64,000 bases of DNA from Topomyia yanbarensis (GCF_030247195.1 NC_080671.1:189451725-189515724); one strand, 5' to 3'; numbered from the stretch's first letter, positions 23,863 to 36,689 are shown. Notes: generated by a model from the letters alone, not told the origin. Numbers and translations: made by a program.

Positions 23863-24549
23863 TAGAGAATAAATTTATCCCCAACTGGAAACCGCCAGCA
23901 ATGTTACATAAATCTTATTATAAATTTAGCTGGAAGTCGTTGTTTTTAGCAACCGGCTTACCTCCTTCCTAAAAATGTTTTAGTTTTCTTGTTGTGTGAA
24001 GTTTGTAGTCGGTAAAGCATTGCTGCTTATTTCTCGAGAAATATAAATGAAAAAAAAAAATTGGCAAATGAATGTAAATCACCAAGCTTAACAATTCGTG
24101 AACCTACGACATCTTGTTTCAAGTTCATTGAGAACGTCAAGAATTCAAGATCGGGAAAATAAACAATACATGTAGGATTTTCTACCTATTTAGTAAAGTT
24201 GGTTTTTAATAGAATTTGTGTGCTTTTATCAGAATTCTGGCAGCAAACCGGTAGTGCTCGGTTTCAGCAAGAATGCTACCAGGAATGTACAATTTTGTTC
24301 GACTCCTTCCAGAGTTTTGTTGGACTTTTGCAATTATTCTGTCCGGCAGCTATTGCGATGGTTTTGGTACGGATCCCTTCAGAATTATTCTAGGAATTTA
24401 CTCCAGTCTGATAGAAACCTAACGGAACGGCATCTACGGGAGGATTTCATGCCTGGGGAAATGTTTATTCGATCCGGAAGATTTTCGGGAATGCCAATAT
24501 GGAAGTGGCTTTAATTTGAAAGTCGTCTTCTTGTATTTCCGAAAATCGG

Positions 24550-24850
24550 ACTTGTTATTTTGGATTTTTTAAATTTAAAATGGAATCTATGTTTCTGTTT
24601 AGGTATAGCGGAATGAGAACAGCTTCTAAAATTTGAGCAGCGAAATAAATTTGATGATAGAAATGCTTAAATTGTTTATTTTTTACAGATATGGAAAATA
24701 ATATATGGGATACGCCTTTTTCAAATTTTGCTCTATTCGAGCCGCCATGACATCACCAAATCACCACAAAATTTGCTTATGAGTTCAATATATGGGAGCT
24801 GTCAAGTTGTCCCCGGGCTGATAAAATTAAATGCTGCAGAAGAACCGTTA
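24550..24850. repeat. Dispersed repeat shared with 7020-7270
   Basis: This is homologous to 7020-7270 and lies inside the DD37E element, so it arrived there later or was captured. No ends were found and the class is unknown. Confidence 0.6.
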
Positions 24851-26037
24851 AAATCTAATTTGAAGCTATTAGTCGCCCTCATTTTGCCCGAAACCGTTGG
24901 AAGTACGATACATATACTCCAACAGAAGAAGTTACAGATTATTCTAGGTTGTAGAAAGTGTGAATAATATCCCAGTGAAAGAGGGATCAGTATTAAGTTT
25001 GAATTTGTGCAGTAAGGCAAAGTGGTAAAATTTTATATTACAGTTTAACTACCAGTGCATTTGAAAACCCAAATTTTAAAATCCCAACAGAGAGGAGGGA
25101 AAGAATCCCGACCGACGCTAGTCGAACTAAACGTCAAGGATCAGAGCGCGCAAATAGATCGTTTGATTAGCGGGTGTATTTAGCACCAAGAGAAGACGGT
25201 AAATCAAAGAAACCCAGGTTAAGATAAAAAAAATCCCGTTGATTATAAATTAATTCCTTAACAGCATTACAACGAATCATATAAAAGGCGGGGTGCGATG
25301 ATGCTGTAAATTGAACGCCATTGTAGTCCATCCGGTTTTCTTTGGTTCAACACAAATAAAGAACCCGTCCGTAGCGATAAAGGCGGAAGAGGCTGAGAGC
25401 GATGTGAATGGTGCAACAATATCCACGAAATAGACCAAATCCGTTGCTGTATCCTTTGGCACCAACCAACGCAGAGGAAGGTTGATTGTGCCTGTGCCAA
25501 GCTTGGCCTGAGGCTGGGCCTCAGACATTTCTGTGCTCGACCACCGAGGGATACTTCCAGGACACACTTAACACTAGGATAACTAACTAACAAACTTTGA
25601 TGAATTTTATTATGCGCAAATTATGTCTAACTTATGTGTATTTCATCCTACAACCAGGTTCCAAAAAAAATAAAGCACCATTGACTAACCAAACCGATCT
25701 TGTGAATGAATCTGTCGAAACACCGTGTGAGTTGCTGAAATCGAACCAGAATTGTGGAAGGGTAGGTTACAATCCACCACCCCATCGGTAAGTGAGCATT
25801 GTCAACCTCATAAATTTTCATGTTCTCAACAAGAAGCTCATGTTCTGATTCGCTCAATCATATAATTGGTAACTATCTCTGGGATAAAAACCAGCGTTCT
25901 ATGGCTAGCCCCTTTTAAAGTTACAAGCTTCTCGAATGGGCTCAATTTTTTTTCTACATTAAGTTAATAAGCTGACAAATGTTTTCATACAGAGAGAACA
26001 TTTAATAAATGGTTTTCTACAAAAAAAATTGCCTTTT
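24851..26037. other. Unassigned interior of the DD37E element
   Basis: On the minus strand at 25567-25277 a 96-codon open frame (containing LGTGTINLPLRWLVPKD) overlaps one of 108 codons. Neither resembles a family I know. The local GC rise suggests captured coding or unique sequence, but no function can be assigned. Confidence 0.35.
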
Positions 26038-26210
26038 GAATTTTATTCAAATTTTATTCCGCATACGTTATTACACATAATATGCTTCAAATATTAATGT
26101 TGACAAGAAAAACACTAAAGAATATCTGCAGTGTTTTCCAGGATGCTTTTCAATACTGGCTGTGTAAGGGTTAGAATAGAGTAGAATAGAATAAACATGA
26201 GGAAAAACTG

Positions 26211-27678
26211 AGCACATTCTTTTCTACGCTTGCTACCAAGGAATCTTACACATGCTTTCGTATTTATTCTTACATACGCTTAGCCAAAGCTCCAAGAGCC
26301 TAAAGTAGCCGTGCCGTGAAGTAACCCCCGATGACCCATGTATTATTAAAAATATTTGTTTAGAGCTTGTGCTCTATTCGTTTCTATAAAAGTTTTGCTC
26401 GCTTATTGACAAAATGCATACATCAAATACGCTCAAAATCGCCTTCTCGGCATACACAAGCACAGGAAACGCATGAATTACCTTCTCACTGCAGCCTTAT
26501 CCGCTTGTTTTAACTCCACTGCAGGTGATGCTAAAAAGATAAGCTTAAATGTTAATTATAATGAACCTGATGGCCTCAAGAACTCCAACCAATTTAATGT
26601 TCTGAGAGTTCGAACAGCACATCCCTTACCGGATGAATGTTTATTGGAAGAGGCCAAACAGTAACAATCAATTGTCAACTGAAGATACCTGGAAAGTTGT
26701 ATATCCAACACCGATTTTGTAATTGTTTTAATCCACCTAAGCCGGTTGATTGGAACTATAAAAATAATAGTCTGAATTTATCGTCCAACTTGGGTGGTCA
26801 GTTTCGGACCAGTCAAAGCCAAAGTCAATTTTTTTTTTCATCATTTCACAAGTGATCCTGTCTCGGCGGTGCGTGCAAACAGTCGATGGATTGAGCAGTG
26901 ACCACACATCGCCAGGTCGGTGCGAACGTAAAATTATGAAAAATAAAACTTTAAATTTACCATAAAACAAATGGGTAGTAATAAAGTGTCGTTATTGAAA
27001 CTGGTATTTAATTTTCATATTTGACTCCGATCGTTGCCAGCTTGGCACCGTGTTTAATTGTGCTCTCGGGTGCAAACCTATATCGGTTTGACATGGTTTT
27101 AAGTGCACTCGTGATATTGAAAGTTTACTACCAGCGGGGGTTGTTTGTAGCATCGAGTAGAACGGGCCGTGCCAGACAGAACATGGGACATCGCGTGTTG
27201 CCGAGCTATTGTTAGATAGCTTGCTTATTTGCATACTAAATCGTCATTCAACACTTTAGCGTAGTCCACATAATTCGGTTTTCACAAATTCTCTTAAAAG
27301 ACGCCATGTTTTTGCAAATATGCAAAACGTTGGGTCAATCCAAAGTCCCTCTAAACAAGGTCCTAGCATGCGTCAAAGTTGTTAGTGGTGTGAACAGAGA
27401 CAGCCTATAAAACGTGGTATTGATGACGTAAACGCAACCATTCGTTGAAGAAACTGTTACACATCCGAGCACAGGAGCAGTTTTCGTTTTGTCGCATGCT
27501 ATAACCTTCCTTTAGAAAGTTTTTGGGGGCAAAGTCTATATTGTACTAATTATTCCTGTCTAGTTAAATTTTCCATAATTTTTCACGAAATGCGTCAGAC
27601 ATGGCGATCAATCAAATTTTGATATGTATAACGAGCTAACCTGACCGAATATTACATGACATTACGAAGGATGAGTAA
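26211..27678. other. Non-coding interval
   Basis: No gene was recognised. A hairpin-prone low-complexity patch lies near 26820-26840. Short open frames at 26473-26664 and 26992-27234 have no recognisable domains. Confidence 0.4.
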
Positions 27679-27680
27679 TA

Positions 27681-27784
27681 CTACGTTTACACTACGAGTT
27701 AAAACGTGTTTTAACGCTATCTTGATGACTTTTTTCTTGTTGCTAATTATTATAACATGTTTTAACTCTGCAGTGTGAACATAG
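27681..27784. mobile_element. 104-bp TA MITE
   Basis: The left end is CTACGTTTACACT and the right end is GTGTGAACATAG (inverse), each followed inside by GAGTTAAAAC. TA flanks it at 27679-27680 and 27785-27786. It is almost all inverted repeat, so it is a minimal non-autonomous Tc1/mariner-type element. Confidence 0.78.
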
Positions 27785-27924
27785 TATAACTTGAACAAAT
27801 AAATGCATAAAAAGCAATTAACATTCTTATCCCTATGGTTATCTCGTCCATTCTACTAAACATAGATATTCATCTTATCCAGAGCTACATACACTTTGGC
27901 CTTGATGCCAATTTATGATATTAT

Positions 27925-28048
27925 TATAGGGGTTTTAACCTTGGGGCCAGTAAAATTTCTAACCTTATATGCGGGGGTTGGGAACTGAACCCAGACGAGC
28001 TTCGTACAAAACAATCGATTAACCATTTTCACTATGCCTGCCCATCGT
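27925..28048 (-). mobile_element. tRNA-derived SINE, Feilai-like
   Basis: On the minus strand the sequence runs GGGCAGGCATAGTG (A-box region of a tRNA-like head), then GGGTTCAGTTCCCAACCC (B box, matching GGTTCRANNCC), then a tRNA-unrelated part containing GGTTAGAAATTTTAC and GGTTAAAACC. This head and order match what I know of the Aedes SINE Feilai. The A and B boxes would drive RNA polymerase III transcription. The name is from memory and needs an alignment. Confidence 0.7.
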
Positions 28049-28059
28049 TCGTTTTATTC

Positions 28060-29082
28060 CTTTTTCGTATTAATATGTTTGTGGGAAAATATTTATATTC
28101 ACTCGAATCAGAGTCGGTTACACACTTTCCCTAGGGTGTAATCTTCCAGTATTATTTACAACATCGTGTCATTTCCAATACACTTGCTAAGTTTACTGTA
28201 GATTTATTATACGACGATGCAGTAATGTTCCTAATTTAAAATCCTACAGCTCGAATCGGCGTTAAGCATTCAAACTTGTCGAGGTAGGGTTCCGGCGGGT
28301 CATCTTTCCTATCCAAGTCTATGAACATTATGAAAACATCATCAGATCATGTCCAACAACAAGTGGTAGGGCCCACGGCAATTCAAGCTTGATGCCGTCT
28401 CGAAGAACAGTCGCGCGCCGCTGCTTCTGCATATAGAGGAAAACCCGTTCCTCAGAACCTCCCGTGAGACAAATGTTGATCGGTATCTCCGGCCCCTATA
28501 ATGTATTGATAAATATGCACCGAACGGAGAGGAGGCACACTAATACTACAGAGACAATTTGTTCGTGTGATCGCAATGGTCATTTTATCTGCATGAATTT
28601 CCAATTCGGATGATAATTTATTGCGATTGTTATACGTGGGCAATTCGGGAACTGAAAACAGATCTTAACATATGGTTAGAATCACTTGGCACGCCTTGAA
28701 GAAGATAGAAAGTTTATAATATTTTTTCAATTGGTTTCGGAGAGCTATGCGTTGGTGTTATCGCATTCGCATAAAATCTATGATCAATTTATTATATTAT
28801 GACTGCGGTGGTTGCAATAAATTGTAATACTTTCGGAGAATAGGGAGCTTGTAAAGTCATCTTTTTAGAGGCTTCATAACACTATTAATTTTCTTTGGGC
28901 AAAACCAGATTCGAGGTGGCTGAAACACGAATTGATTAACTGACTTCATAGATTTCATAGACGACAAAAACAGGAGTCTTTTCTTTATTTATCCTATTTA
29001 AATTTATCCTCAAAACTTTTCAGATTTCATCATACCGTTGCATTAAATTACGAAGCATTATTTAAAAGCTATATAGCTTATA
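28060..29082. other. Non-coding interval
   Basis: No gene or element ends were recognised. A GC-richer patch at about 28250-28660 contains a short minus-strand frame with no known domain. Confidence 0.4.
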
Positions 29083-31207
29083 GAGTAAAGCCATGTCAAG
29101 TGATCCTCGAATTTTTCGCAAAATCACCGATTTTCATGAGATATATTTTATTGTATACGGTTTATGGTGAATAGCTTTTGGTATAAATATTTCGTTAAAA
29201 CTCCTTTTTTTTTCTTTAAGTTATTAACCCTTAAACTTTATTGCATGATAAAATTGTAAATTTCATATCTAAAAAACTACTGAAGATAATTGAATGATTT
29301 TTTGTACACTTCTAGAATGATATTTATACTATCTCATAAAAATATTTTTACTGTATAATTGTTTGAATAACGGTACTTTGCATCTATTTAAATATTTCAA
29401 TTGCGTTTTTTCTTGTGTTCTTCACGCTAAAAAATTTCAAAAATCACATCAAATTACGCGTCAATCTTTCACCTTCAATAATCTGTATTGATAATTTATC
29501 ATTTTTGTTCCTATCGAGGGTTATGGATGATTTTGTAACAATGCGCTCTTTGAACGCACGGCTCACTTTGATGCAACCCGCGAGAACTTACATATTGGCA
29601 ATGCCGCAACGTCAGAATGCGCATCGCTTTGGAAGAGCGTATCTCTTGTTTAAAATTGGTATCTCTGATATAAGAGTAAAAAGACAAGCTTTCTTCCGAG
29701 TAATTTGCATGGCTTTTAGCGTTATTATATGTTTCAGGAGTTATTTCATTTTCTGTAATTCAATGTCTCGAACCGGCGCGCCGGATATTGACAGCCGCTG
29801 TGTCAACTTGAGCAGTGGGCATGTTTGAATCTGCATGGACACGACTTTTTTGCAAATTGACATATTTCACCACTTTTTATCGTCAGTTGGTTCTGTCTAC
29901 ATAACATTGAATTGTTTTTATATTATCAATATGGGTCGACCAAACGAATGTTGTATTTCGGTAAAAAGTAGCGATGGTTTTGAAATAAAGATGATGATTC
30001 ACTGAAATTTAATGAAGTAAATAATATCTTACTAGAACTTGGACAACCACCAATTAACAGAATTATCAGAAGCAATAGGGATAAAGAAAACACGCGTATA
30101 TCAATGCGATTGGAAAACAGATTTAAAGTAAACTTTTTTCACAATACACATCGTTGTATTTTTAGGAAGATCACTCAGTGAGTATAAAAACGAGAAGTAA
30201 AATGATGTTGTCCTAAGATGTTCCATGTATAATGTTGTAGACTAATATTGCATTTGGATAAAACATAGATGTACTAATAGCGTTTTCGATTTTACCTGCT
30301 GCTACATCGGTGTAGTGCAAAAAAGAGTTAAACTGATTACACTCAAGTTTGAATGAGTGTAGCACCGACTACACCGGTGTTGTGCACTGTCAAAAACGAA
30401 AATGCCATAACAAAAGTGTCTTTGAAGATGGCAATGACATAAGCGTATTACATAAGTTAAGTTTCGGTTATTTACAATACAGTTTAATTTCTAATAACAT
30501 TAAATTGTAATAAAAAAGTATTTGTTGTGAAAAAATATAAAAGTATCTCGAAATATCCGGAAAACATTCACCTTTGATAATCCGTATAGAAAAGTTTGTT
30601 CTTCTGCACCAATCTAGAGATGTGGTTTCATTTAGTCATGCGATGCACACTTCTAAAGCGATGCGCATTCTGCCGTTGATACGTGCGGCGTTGCCAATAT
30701 GTAAGTTCTCGCGGGTTGCATCAAAGTGAGCCGTGCGTTCAAAGAGCGCATTGTTACAAAATCATCCATAACTCTCGATAGGAACAAAAATGATAAATTA
30801 TCAATACAGATTATTGAAGGTGAAAGATTGACGCGTAATTTGATGTGATTTTTGAAGTTTTTTAGCGTGAAGAACACAAGAAAAAACACAATTGAAATTT
30901 TTAAATAGATGCAAAGTACCGTTATTCAGACAATTATACAGTAAAAATATTTTTATGAGATAGTATAAATATCATTCTAGAAGTGTACAAAAATTCATTC
31001 AATTATCTTCAGTAGTTTTTAAGATATGAAATTTACAATTTTATCATGCAATAAATTTTAAGGGTTAATAACATAAAGAAAAAAAGGAGTTTTAACGAAA
31101 TATTTATACCAAAAGCTATTCACCATAATCCCTATACAATAAAATATATCTCATGAAAATCGGTGATTTTGCGAAAAATTCGAGGATCACTTGACATGGC
31201 TTTACTC
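29083..31207. mobile_element. 2.1-kb foldback element with near-identical 550-bp arms
   Basis: The termini GAGTAAAGCCATGTCAAGTG face each other. The arms cover about 29083-29632 and 30656-31207 and differ at only a few positions: the same 60-odd codon reading frame survives on both. A 3-bp ATA may be the duplication. The central kilobase has no recognised transposase. The class is unknown. High arm identity means recent insertion or conversion between arms. Confidence 0.8.
30280..30405. repeat. Small inverted repeat inside the foldback loop
   Basis: The left GCGTTTTCG and right CGAAAATGC ends face each other, with an inner pair CATCGGTGTAGT and ACTACACCGGTG. It is probably a 126-bp MITE. No secure duplication was seen. 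Confidence 0.55.
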
Positions 31208-32451
31208 ATAGATATGTTCTACATTCGCATACAAAATATATTCTTCACGGATTCATGGTTCTAGATACAGTACCGTCTTTACACATGGGCACATTGAGCC
31301 AGGGCCAAGGGCCCAGAGATTGTGGGGGGTATGTGCTTAGGATGAACATAAAATCATTCAATATACTAAATTTCTGAAAATATTTGTCATGACCTTTTAA
31401 CGTGGGGTACCAATATATCTGTAAAAGCTCGGAATTGCACATTGCACCGTATCCCATGTGATCGAGGTTTGATGTTTAAAAGGCGTCGGAAAGGCAGGAA
31501 ACGAGGCACTGCATGACTGTTGAACCAGTTTGGTACACCGCGTATACAAAGTTTGGAAGGCACCGAACCTTCGCCAACCAACCAGAAAACCTTGTTTAAA
31601 AAAATATTAATTTCTTCGTCACATATGAGTCTGTGAATGAGCAATTCCACATGGAAGCGCCCAAACGTGACTTCTTGAGGTCTTACGAAGATTCGATACT
31701 TGAACGGCTGGCGTCCAAAAGGAGTAACCCATATTTTGCATTTTTTACAGAATATGGGAAAAAACTTACACCTTTCAAAATTAGCATTCTTTTAATTGTA
31801 AAAATACACGATTTCATTAGTAGTTAATTGATCCATGTTGTCTAGAAAAAATAAGATAATTACAAGAACTACCTTTTAATTCACGAGCATTTTCGAAGTT
31901 TGAGTGTGGGGGGGGGGGGGTGGTAACCCCGGGGGTACCTAGCGTCCAAAAGGGGCTAATCCACAATTCACACGTCCTTTCCTTATCTTTAGTTTTAGAG
32001 TTGGGGTGTCTGTGGCAAAGTTGTTGCTTGGTATCTAGCGCTTTATTTGATCATTGCATATTAGTTCGGAATTCAGTAAATAGGGCGGCGCTATTAACAA
32101 CTTTTTAATGGAACAAGATAGAAAGATGGTGTCTACGACAAAGTTGTATGTCAGGTAACTATCAGTATATTTTCTAAAGATACTAACTTTGTATGTCCTA
32201 CAAATTTTGAAATATGGCGCATTTTTGTAAACATAATCTGTAAGTGAAATTTTTAACCAAAACATGCTCTATCTCGAAACATAAACGACCTACAAAGTTT
32301 GCATCTTTAGAAGATATAGTTAATGATAGGACCTACAAATTTCTCGAAGACAAGAAGAGCTTTTTGTTCTCTCCAAGAGAATTGCTCTCTGCACTCCCTA
32401 GAAATGGGTGGAATGTTTCTTTTCGCTCGGGTGCTGTCAGTTCAATCGAAG
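31208..32451. other. Non-coding interval before the transposase relic
   Basis: No independent gene was recognised. A run of 13 or so G lies at about 31908-31920. The last 150 bases are probably the untranslated leader of the DD37E transposase, but its left terminal repeat was not found. Confidence 0.4.
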
Positions 32452-33263
32452 ATGGCGTCGATACAGCAAGCACTCCGCGAGCGTATTATACGGTTTTACG
32501 AAACACATTTAATTTAAAACGTCATCGTGGAAAAAAGTTTGCGATAGATCACTTTCAAGACGAAAGCGATATTCACCGAACCCTCAAGATGGAAGACATC
32601 ATCTGTTGGAAGAAGACTCGATCTCTCAAGTACACGGACGAGCAGATAGTGATCGTGAAATCGCAGTGCCGGTGGATGACGAAGAACTACCACGGGATGT
32701 TGTTCGTGCTGGACGACGAAAGTTACTTTCCGTTCTCGATGACACACATTCCAAAAAAATGACAGCTACTATTCCAGTGACAAGTTGGTTACACCTCCGA
32801 AGAAAAAAATAAGCTTAAGCATAAATTTGAACAAAATAAGTTATGCTGTACATCGCTATATCGGACAGAGTGATTTCATCTAGTTATCAGTCAACAAGTG
32901 TACCAGGAGGAGTGTCTTGAGAAGATGTTTCTTCTATTCTTAAAGGAGCATCACGCGGATGAGAAGTACGTCTTCTGGCCGGACAAGGCGTCTTCCCATT
33001 ACGCCAAGAAGACGCTGGAGTATCTTGAGCAGAAAAAGATACCGTACGTGCCGAAAAAAAGGAACCCGACCAGCTTGCCCCAGTGCCGTCCCATTGAGGA
33101 TTTTTTCGGCTCCCTCAGTGCACTAGTGTACACAAATAATTGGCGAGCCAAGGATACGAAGCAGTTGGCCACCAGGACCAGTGCCGTCCAGCGCTCTTGT
33201 AAGAACATCGCGACTAATTTGCGTCGTACGGATGACCAGGGCCCCTTCTCCCATATTCATTGA
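32452..33263 (+). pseudogene. DD37E (ITmD37E-like) transposase, broken
   Basis: The start is MASIQQALRERIIRFYETHL at 32452, the N-terminal helix-turn-helix region. After a frameshift the frame continues with KMEDIICWKKTRSLKYTDEQ and then FVLDDESYFPFS, which holds the first catalytic aspartate. Further stops follow at about 32760-32900. The frame at 32898-33263 then supplies VFWPDKASSHYAKKTLEYLE and PTSLPQCRPIEDFFGSL, with exactly 37 residues between the second aspartate and the glutamate. All three catalytic residues are therefore still present, but the frame is broken in at least two places. A likely right terminal repeat (TTATTGAACACCCGTTA) ends near 33367. The left one was not found. Confidence 0.85.
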
Positions 33264-33414
33264 CATATTTTTGAAGAATGAACATTATTTTTTTAATAAA
33301 AAGAATACTGAATTTGTTGAAACTATATGACTGAAAAAATTCTCTCATTTTTTATTGAACACCCGTTAGATTGTCTTCGATTAAAAATATTACATAGCTC
33401 AGACTAAATAACTA

Positions 33415-34530
33415 TAATCTAACCATAAACTATTTTTAATTTGAATGATTCTTCGCTTATACTAAAATCAAAGAGATGATAAACGTCGTTGAAAAGCTGG
33501 TGCCAAACATTCAGTGGATTATTCTGGCCATATAGCGTGCGATAAGTTGAGCGCCGGAAAAAATCATTTCTCCGGAAAGACCTTCCCGGAACGTTGAAAT
33601 CAAGCTTTGCTAATATTGCAGGGAAATCTATGTTGTCTGTAAGCAAATCGAAAAAATAAATTTGCCTATTTTACAGCGTAGGGAAATTGATAAGAGTGCA
33701 GCGATCTTCGTATGGAGGTAGCAGTAATCGATTTTGTCAGGGCAACCGACGAAGGGTAAACCTGATGAAATTATTCTGTACCCGTTCAAGACGATTAATG
33801 TGGACGATGTGATACGGAGCCCAAACGGTAACTCCATATTCCAGAATACTGCGTACCAGTGTGATGTATAGAGATTTTAGGCAGTAAACATAATTGAAAT
33901 CACGAGTGTTGTGTTTGATGAGTCCAAGTACAGCATAGGATTTAGTTATGACAGAAGAAAAATGTGCGGTGAACCGTAGTTTACAGTCGAGAGTGATACC
34001 TAGATCCTTGACTGATACGACTCGTTGTATAGGAGCAGAATACATCAGGTATTCGAAAACAATGGGCGATCGTACTCGTGCGAAATTGATTATGCTGCAT
34101 TTATAAATGTTCACACTCATGCCGTTTCTGTCACACCAATCCATAACCCTTTCGAAGTCCATTTGCAATGCGCAACAGTCCACCATAGTTGTTATAACAC
34201 GTGACATGTTCAATGAATCTGCATACATGACTTTAGACGACAACAATGTACTGCAGAGGTCGTTCACGAAGAGTATAAAAAGAAGAGGTACAAGATGACT
34301 TCCTTGAGGAACGCCCGATGTAATATGGAATGGATCTGAGAGTGTAGTTCCAAGTCGCACAGAAGCAATGCGATTTGAAAGGTACGATGAGATCCAATTT
34401 GTCAGTCACTCTGAAAATCCATTGCGCCTTAGTTTTCCACAGCTAGCTTATGAGGTATACGATCGAAAGCTTTCGAAAAATCAACATACACTGCATCGAT
34501 GTTTTGCCGTTTTTCTACCTTATCCAGCTT
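33415..34530 (-). pseudogene. Jockey/CR1-like LINE, RT and C-terminal part
   Basis: On the minus strand from 34530 this reads AVYVDFSKAFDRIPHKL (RT motif A), then after a frameshift ITSGVPQGSHLVPLLFILFV (motif B), MYADSLNMS (motif C, with ADD changed to ADS so the second aspartate is lost), DWCDRNGMSVN and the thumb motif SILEYGVTVWAPY. Downstream at 33646-33419 is the usual C-terminal block with NVPGRSFRRNDFF and VYHLFDFSIS. There is no RNase H. 5'-truncated at about 34530. The same group is represented at 40860-43363 and 52298. Confidence 0.82.
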
Positions 34531-36689
34531 GGTATGTTTGATTCTGCCTGGTCAGTCTTAGACTGACACAAAACCTATAATGCTGTTTTGTAGTGTATCT
34601 GCCCTATCTAAAAAATTTTCAGCCTTCATGAAGACAAACATTTATGAAATCCCAAAAAGGGTCTGAAAATGCACTTTTGAAAGTGTTTAATATAGCTTTA
34701 GTCTAGTTTTTATTTTTTTGTTGGAGACGAACCACTGCGACCAGTATTTAGATCTATTGTGGTATGCCCCTTCCTTAATCTAAGTGTACTATCTACTATG
34801 ACATATCACTATTGATGAGTGATTGTTGTTATTGAGATACACACTCTTCCCAGTTAGGCACTCCACTTCTTTTTAGCTCTTTTTTTAGATTTTATTAAGT
34901 GAGTCACGGAAAATATGCATGTGTTTAAGTATATTTGAAGGAACTCGGACATTGGGAAGCTTAAATATTTTTGTATGCTGCCTCACACAAGCAGTTGCTT
35001 TTTGCTAAATTGAAAACCTCAGTATTTGGACAAATGACGAATTCTAAGGCATATTAGGCGTCGCGTCATATTTTAAAACTTTTACATTCCTGCCATTGAA
35101 ACGAATTATACCGATCGTATTGATAGATTAGAGTAATTATTTGTATCGTTTTGAAAGCAATTTTAAACAAACTTTACGCGAAAACTAAGGTATTGAACAC
35201 TTCTTATATCGAATAGTGAGCATGTTGATGGTTGTATTTGAAATTCCAATTTATAGGATAACGATACTGTTATTATTACCATTTCGCTTTCTACGCCTCC
35301 CCGAACTGGTCACAAATAACAAATGCACAAAACGTCTGTCGGAATATATAACAAAATCTACTGGTGAGCCAACAATTCGTGCAAAAAGAGACAATATTTC
35401 AAAGAACCGTTATTTCTATTCCGGCTAAAAGAAATGATACCGATTGATTTCAAAGGTTCCCAATTTCGACCATCTGAAGTGGAATATTTATTGAAAGAAA
35501 AAATGTGGCTTTTCCCAAAGTCGGAAATCGACTCCGTTTAGTTTCATCATATCAGGAATATGAAGAAGCTATCATACAAGGAAAAACACAAATAGAATCA
35601 ATGTAACTGAACATATCAAAACTACATAAAGTATTCCAGAAATTGTGGAGAGTATCAGGGTGGCATTGAGTAGAAATGGTTCCCTAATACTGGGAATCTT
35701 TTCTTTATTTTCCTACTAGCTCAAGAGTGCCCAGGGATCCGTAGTCTTGAGACGGCCCGGTCTATATACAGGGGTGCATGAAGCACAGTACTGAAGCCTA
35801 AGGCTCGAACACAATGATAGCGGCAAACTGGCCGAGTGGCTAACGTGCATTATACTGAAATCGCCGCTTTGCTGCATTCCTACTTAAAATGCATGCCGGT
35901 CACGTATATGACACCCCAATACCATTTGTATTGAACTGACGTAAGTCAACATCTCTGCGGGCACACAAATTATGGGCCCTACTGACAGTTCGGATTGTTC
36001 CGCTCGTTTTGCTGCAGGCTCGATCCGCACTAGGTAGAAACGATACGGCGTGACGCGATCATTAGATGTTTGTAATCGAGCTAAAATATTGGGCAATAAA
36101 TTGAAGAAAAGTGTTGTTTTCGGCATGTTGATGACTGATAAGTAATTTTCATCATGATTCATCAATAATAAAACGATTTCGAACATCGCAAAGTCGTGTC
36201 GTATGGAATTGATTCTGTCGATTGTGGATCGACCTTAAAACGACGTTTTAGATCTTGGTTTGAAAAACATGACGGCGTAGCAGATACCTGATGCCGGTCT
36301 TTTCCCTCCGTTCCTTGCTGTTTCGCAACATAAACATAGTCAAAGTAGGTGCTTTGTGAATGTTACTGATTTATGTCACAATAAAACGCATTAATTCGGA
36401 GTTCCGTGATTAAAGAAGTCAATTCATTCTGGTGATTCCACAATACGGCGCATTTTCCTGCCACGCGCCAGTTATGTTCATAAATTCGCCGATCTGTGGA
36501 CTATTTTTTACCAATTCCGGAAACTGATGCCACTGGCCGAAATAGTGAATTATTTTCGTTTTAAAAATGTGATTGGAGCCACTCTCACGAATTACTTGGA
36601 AAAGTTTTGCTTTACAAAGATGTATCGTGAATATTATAAAAACTTCAGATGTATTCACGGGCTTCAGTGAAATTGTGCAAGATTGTCAA
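34531..36689. other. Unassigned non-coding interval
   Basis: No element ends or protein motifs were recognised. At about 35827-35850 a stretch GGCCGAGTGGCTAACG resembles a tRNA A box, but no B box follows at the right distance. Short frames (for example 35884-36186 minus) are probably chance. Confidence 0.35.

Larger units (their letters stand above)
22652..26068 (+). mobile_element. DD37E mariner-like element with TA duplication
   Basis: The ends are ACGTATGCGGAAT(G/A)AAATTTG in inverted orientation, about 21 bp, flanked by TA (22650-22651, 26069-26070). A broken transposase near the left end supports the Tc1/mariner superfamily. At 3417 bp it is far longer than usual (about 1.3 kb) because it has gathered other sequence, including the MITE at 23552-23862 and the dispersed repeat at 24550-24850. 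Confidence 0.75.
20267..26189 (+). mobile_element. Retroposon copy 2 carrying two nested DNA elements
   Basis: The element is bounded by a 21-bp direct repeat with one mismatch (20246-20266 and 26190-26210) and ends in the same TAGAA-type tail as copy 1. Its own sequence is 20267-20971, 22431-22651 and 26069-26189, about 1.05 kb in all; the remainder is a hAT element and a DD37E element. It extends about 600 bases further 5' than copy 1. No coding region was recognised in that extension. Confidence 0.75.

Noticed and set aside
25267..25593. Two overlapping minus-strand frames of 96 and 108 codons
   Set aside because: No family was recognised, and overlap in two frames is not evidence of coding; kept only as an unassigned interval.
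29415..29828. 137-codon frame in the foldback arm
   Set aside because: The same frame occurs in the opposite arm because the arms are copies; no domain and no start context.
32452..33263. Possible host gene from long frames
   Set aside because: Catalytic motifs and D-to-E spacing show a transposase.
35825..35900. tRNA-like A box (GGCCGAGTGGC)
   Set aside because: No B box at the proper distance and no cloverleaf could be drawn.
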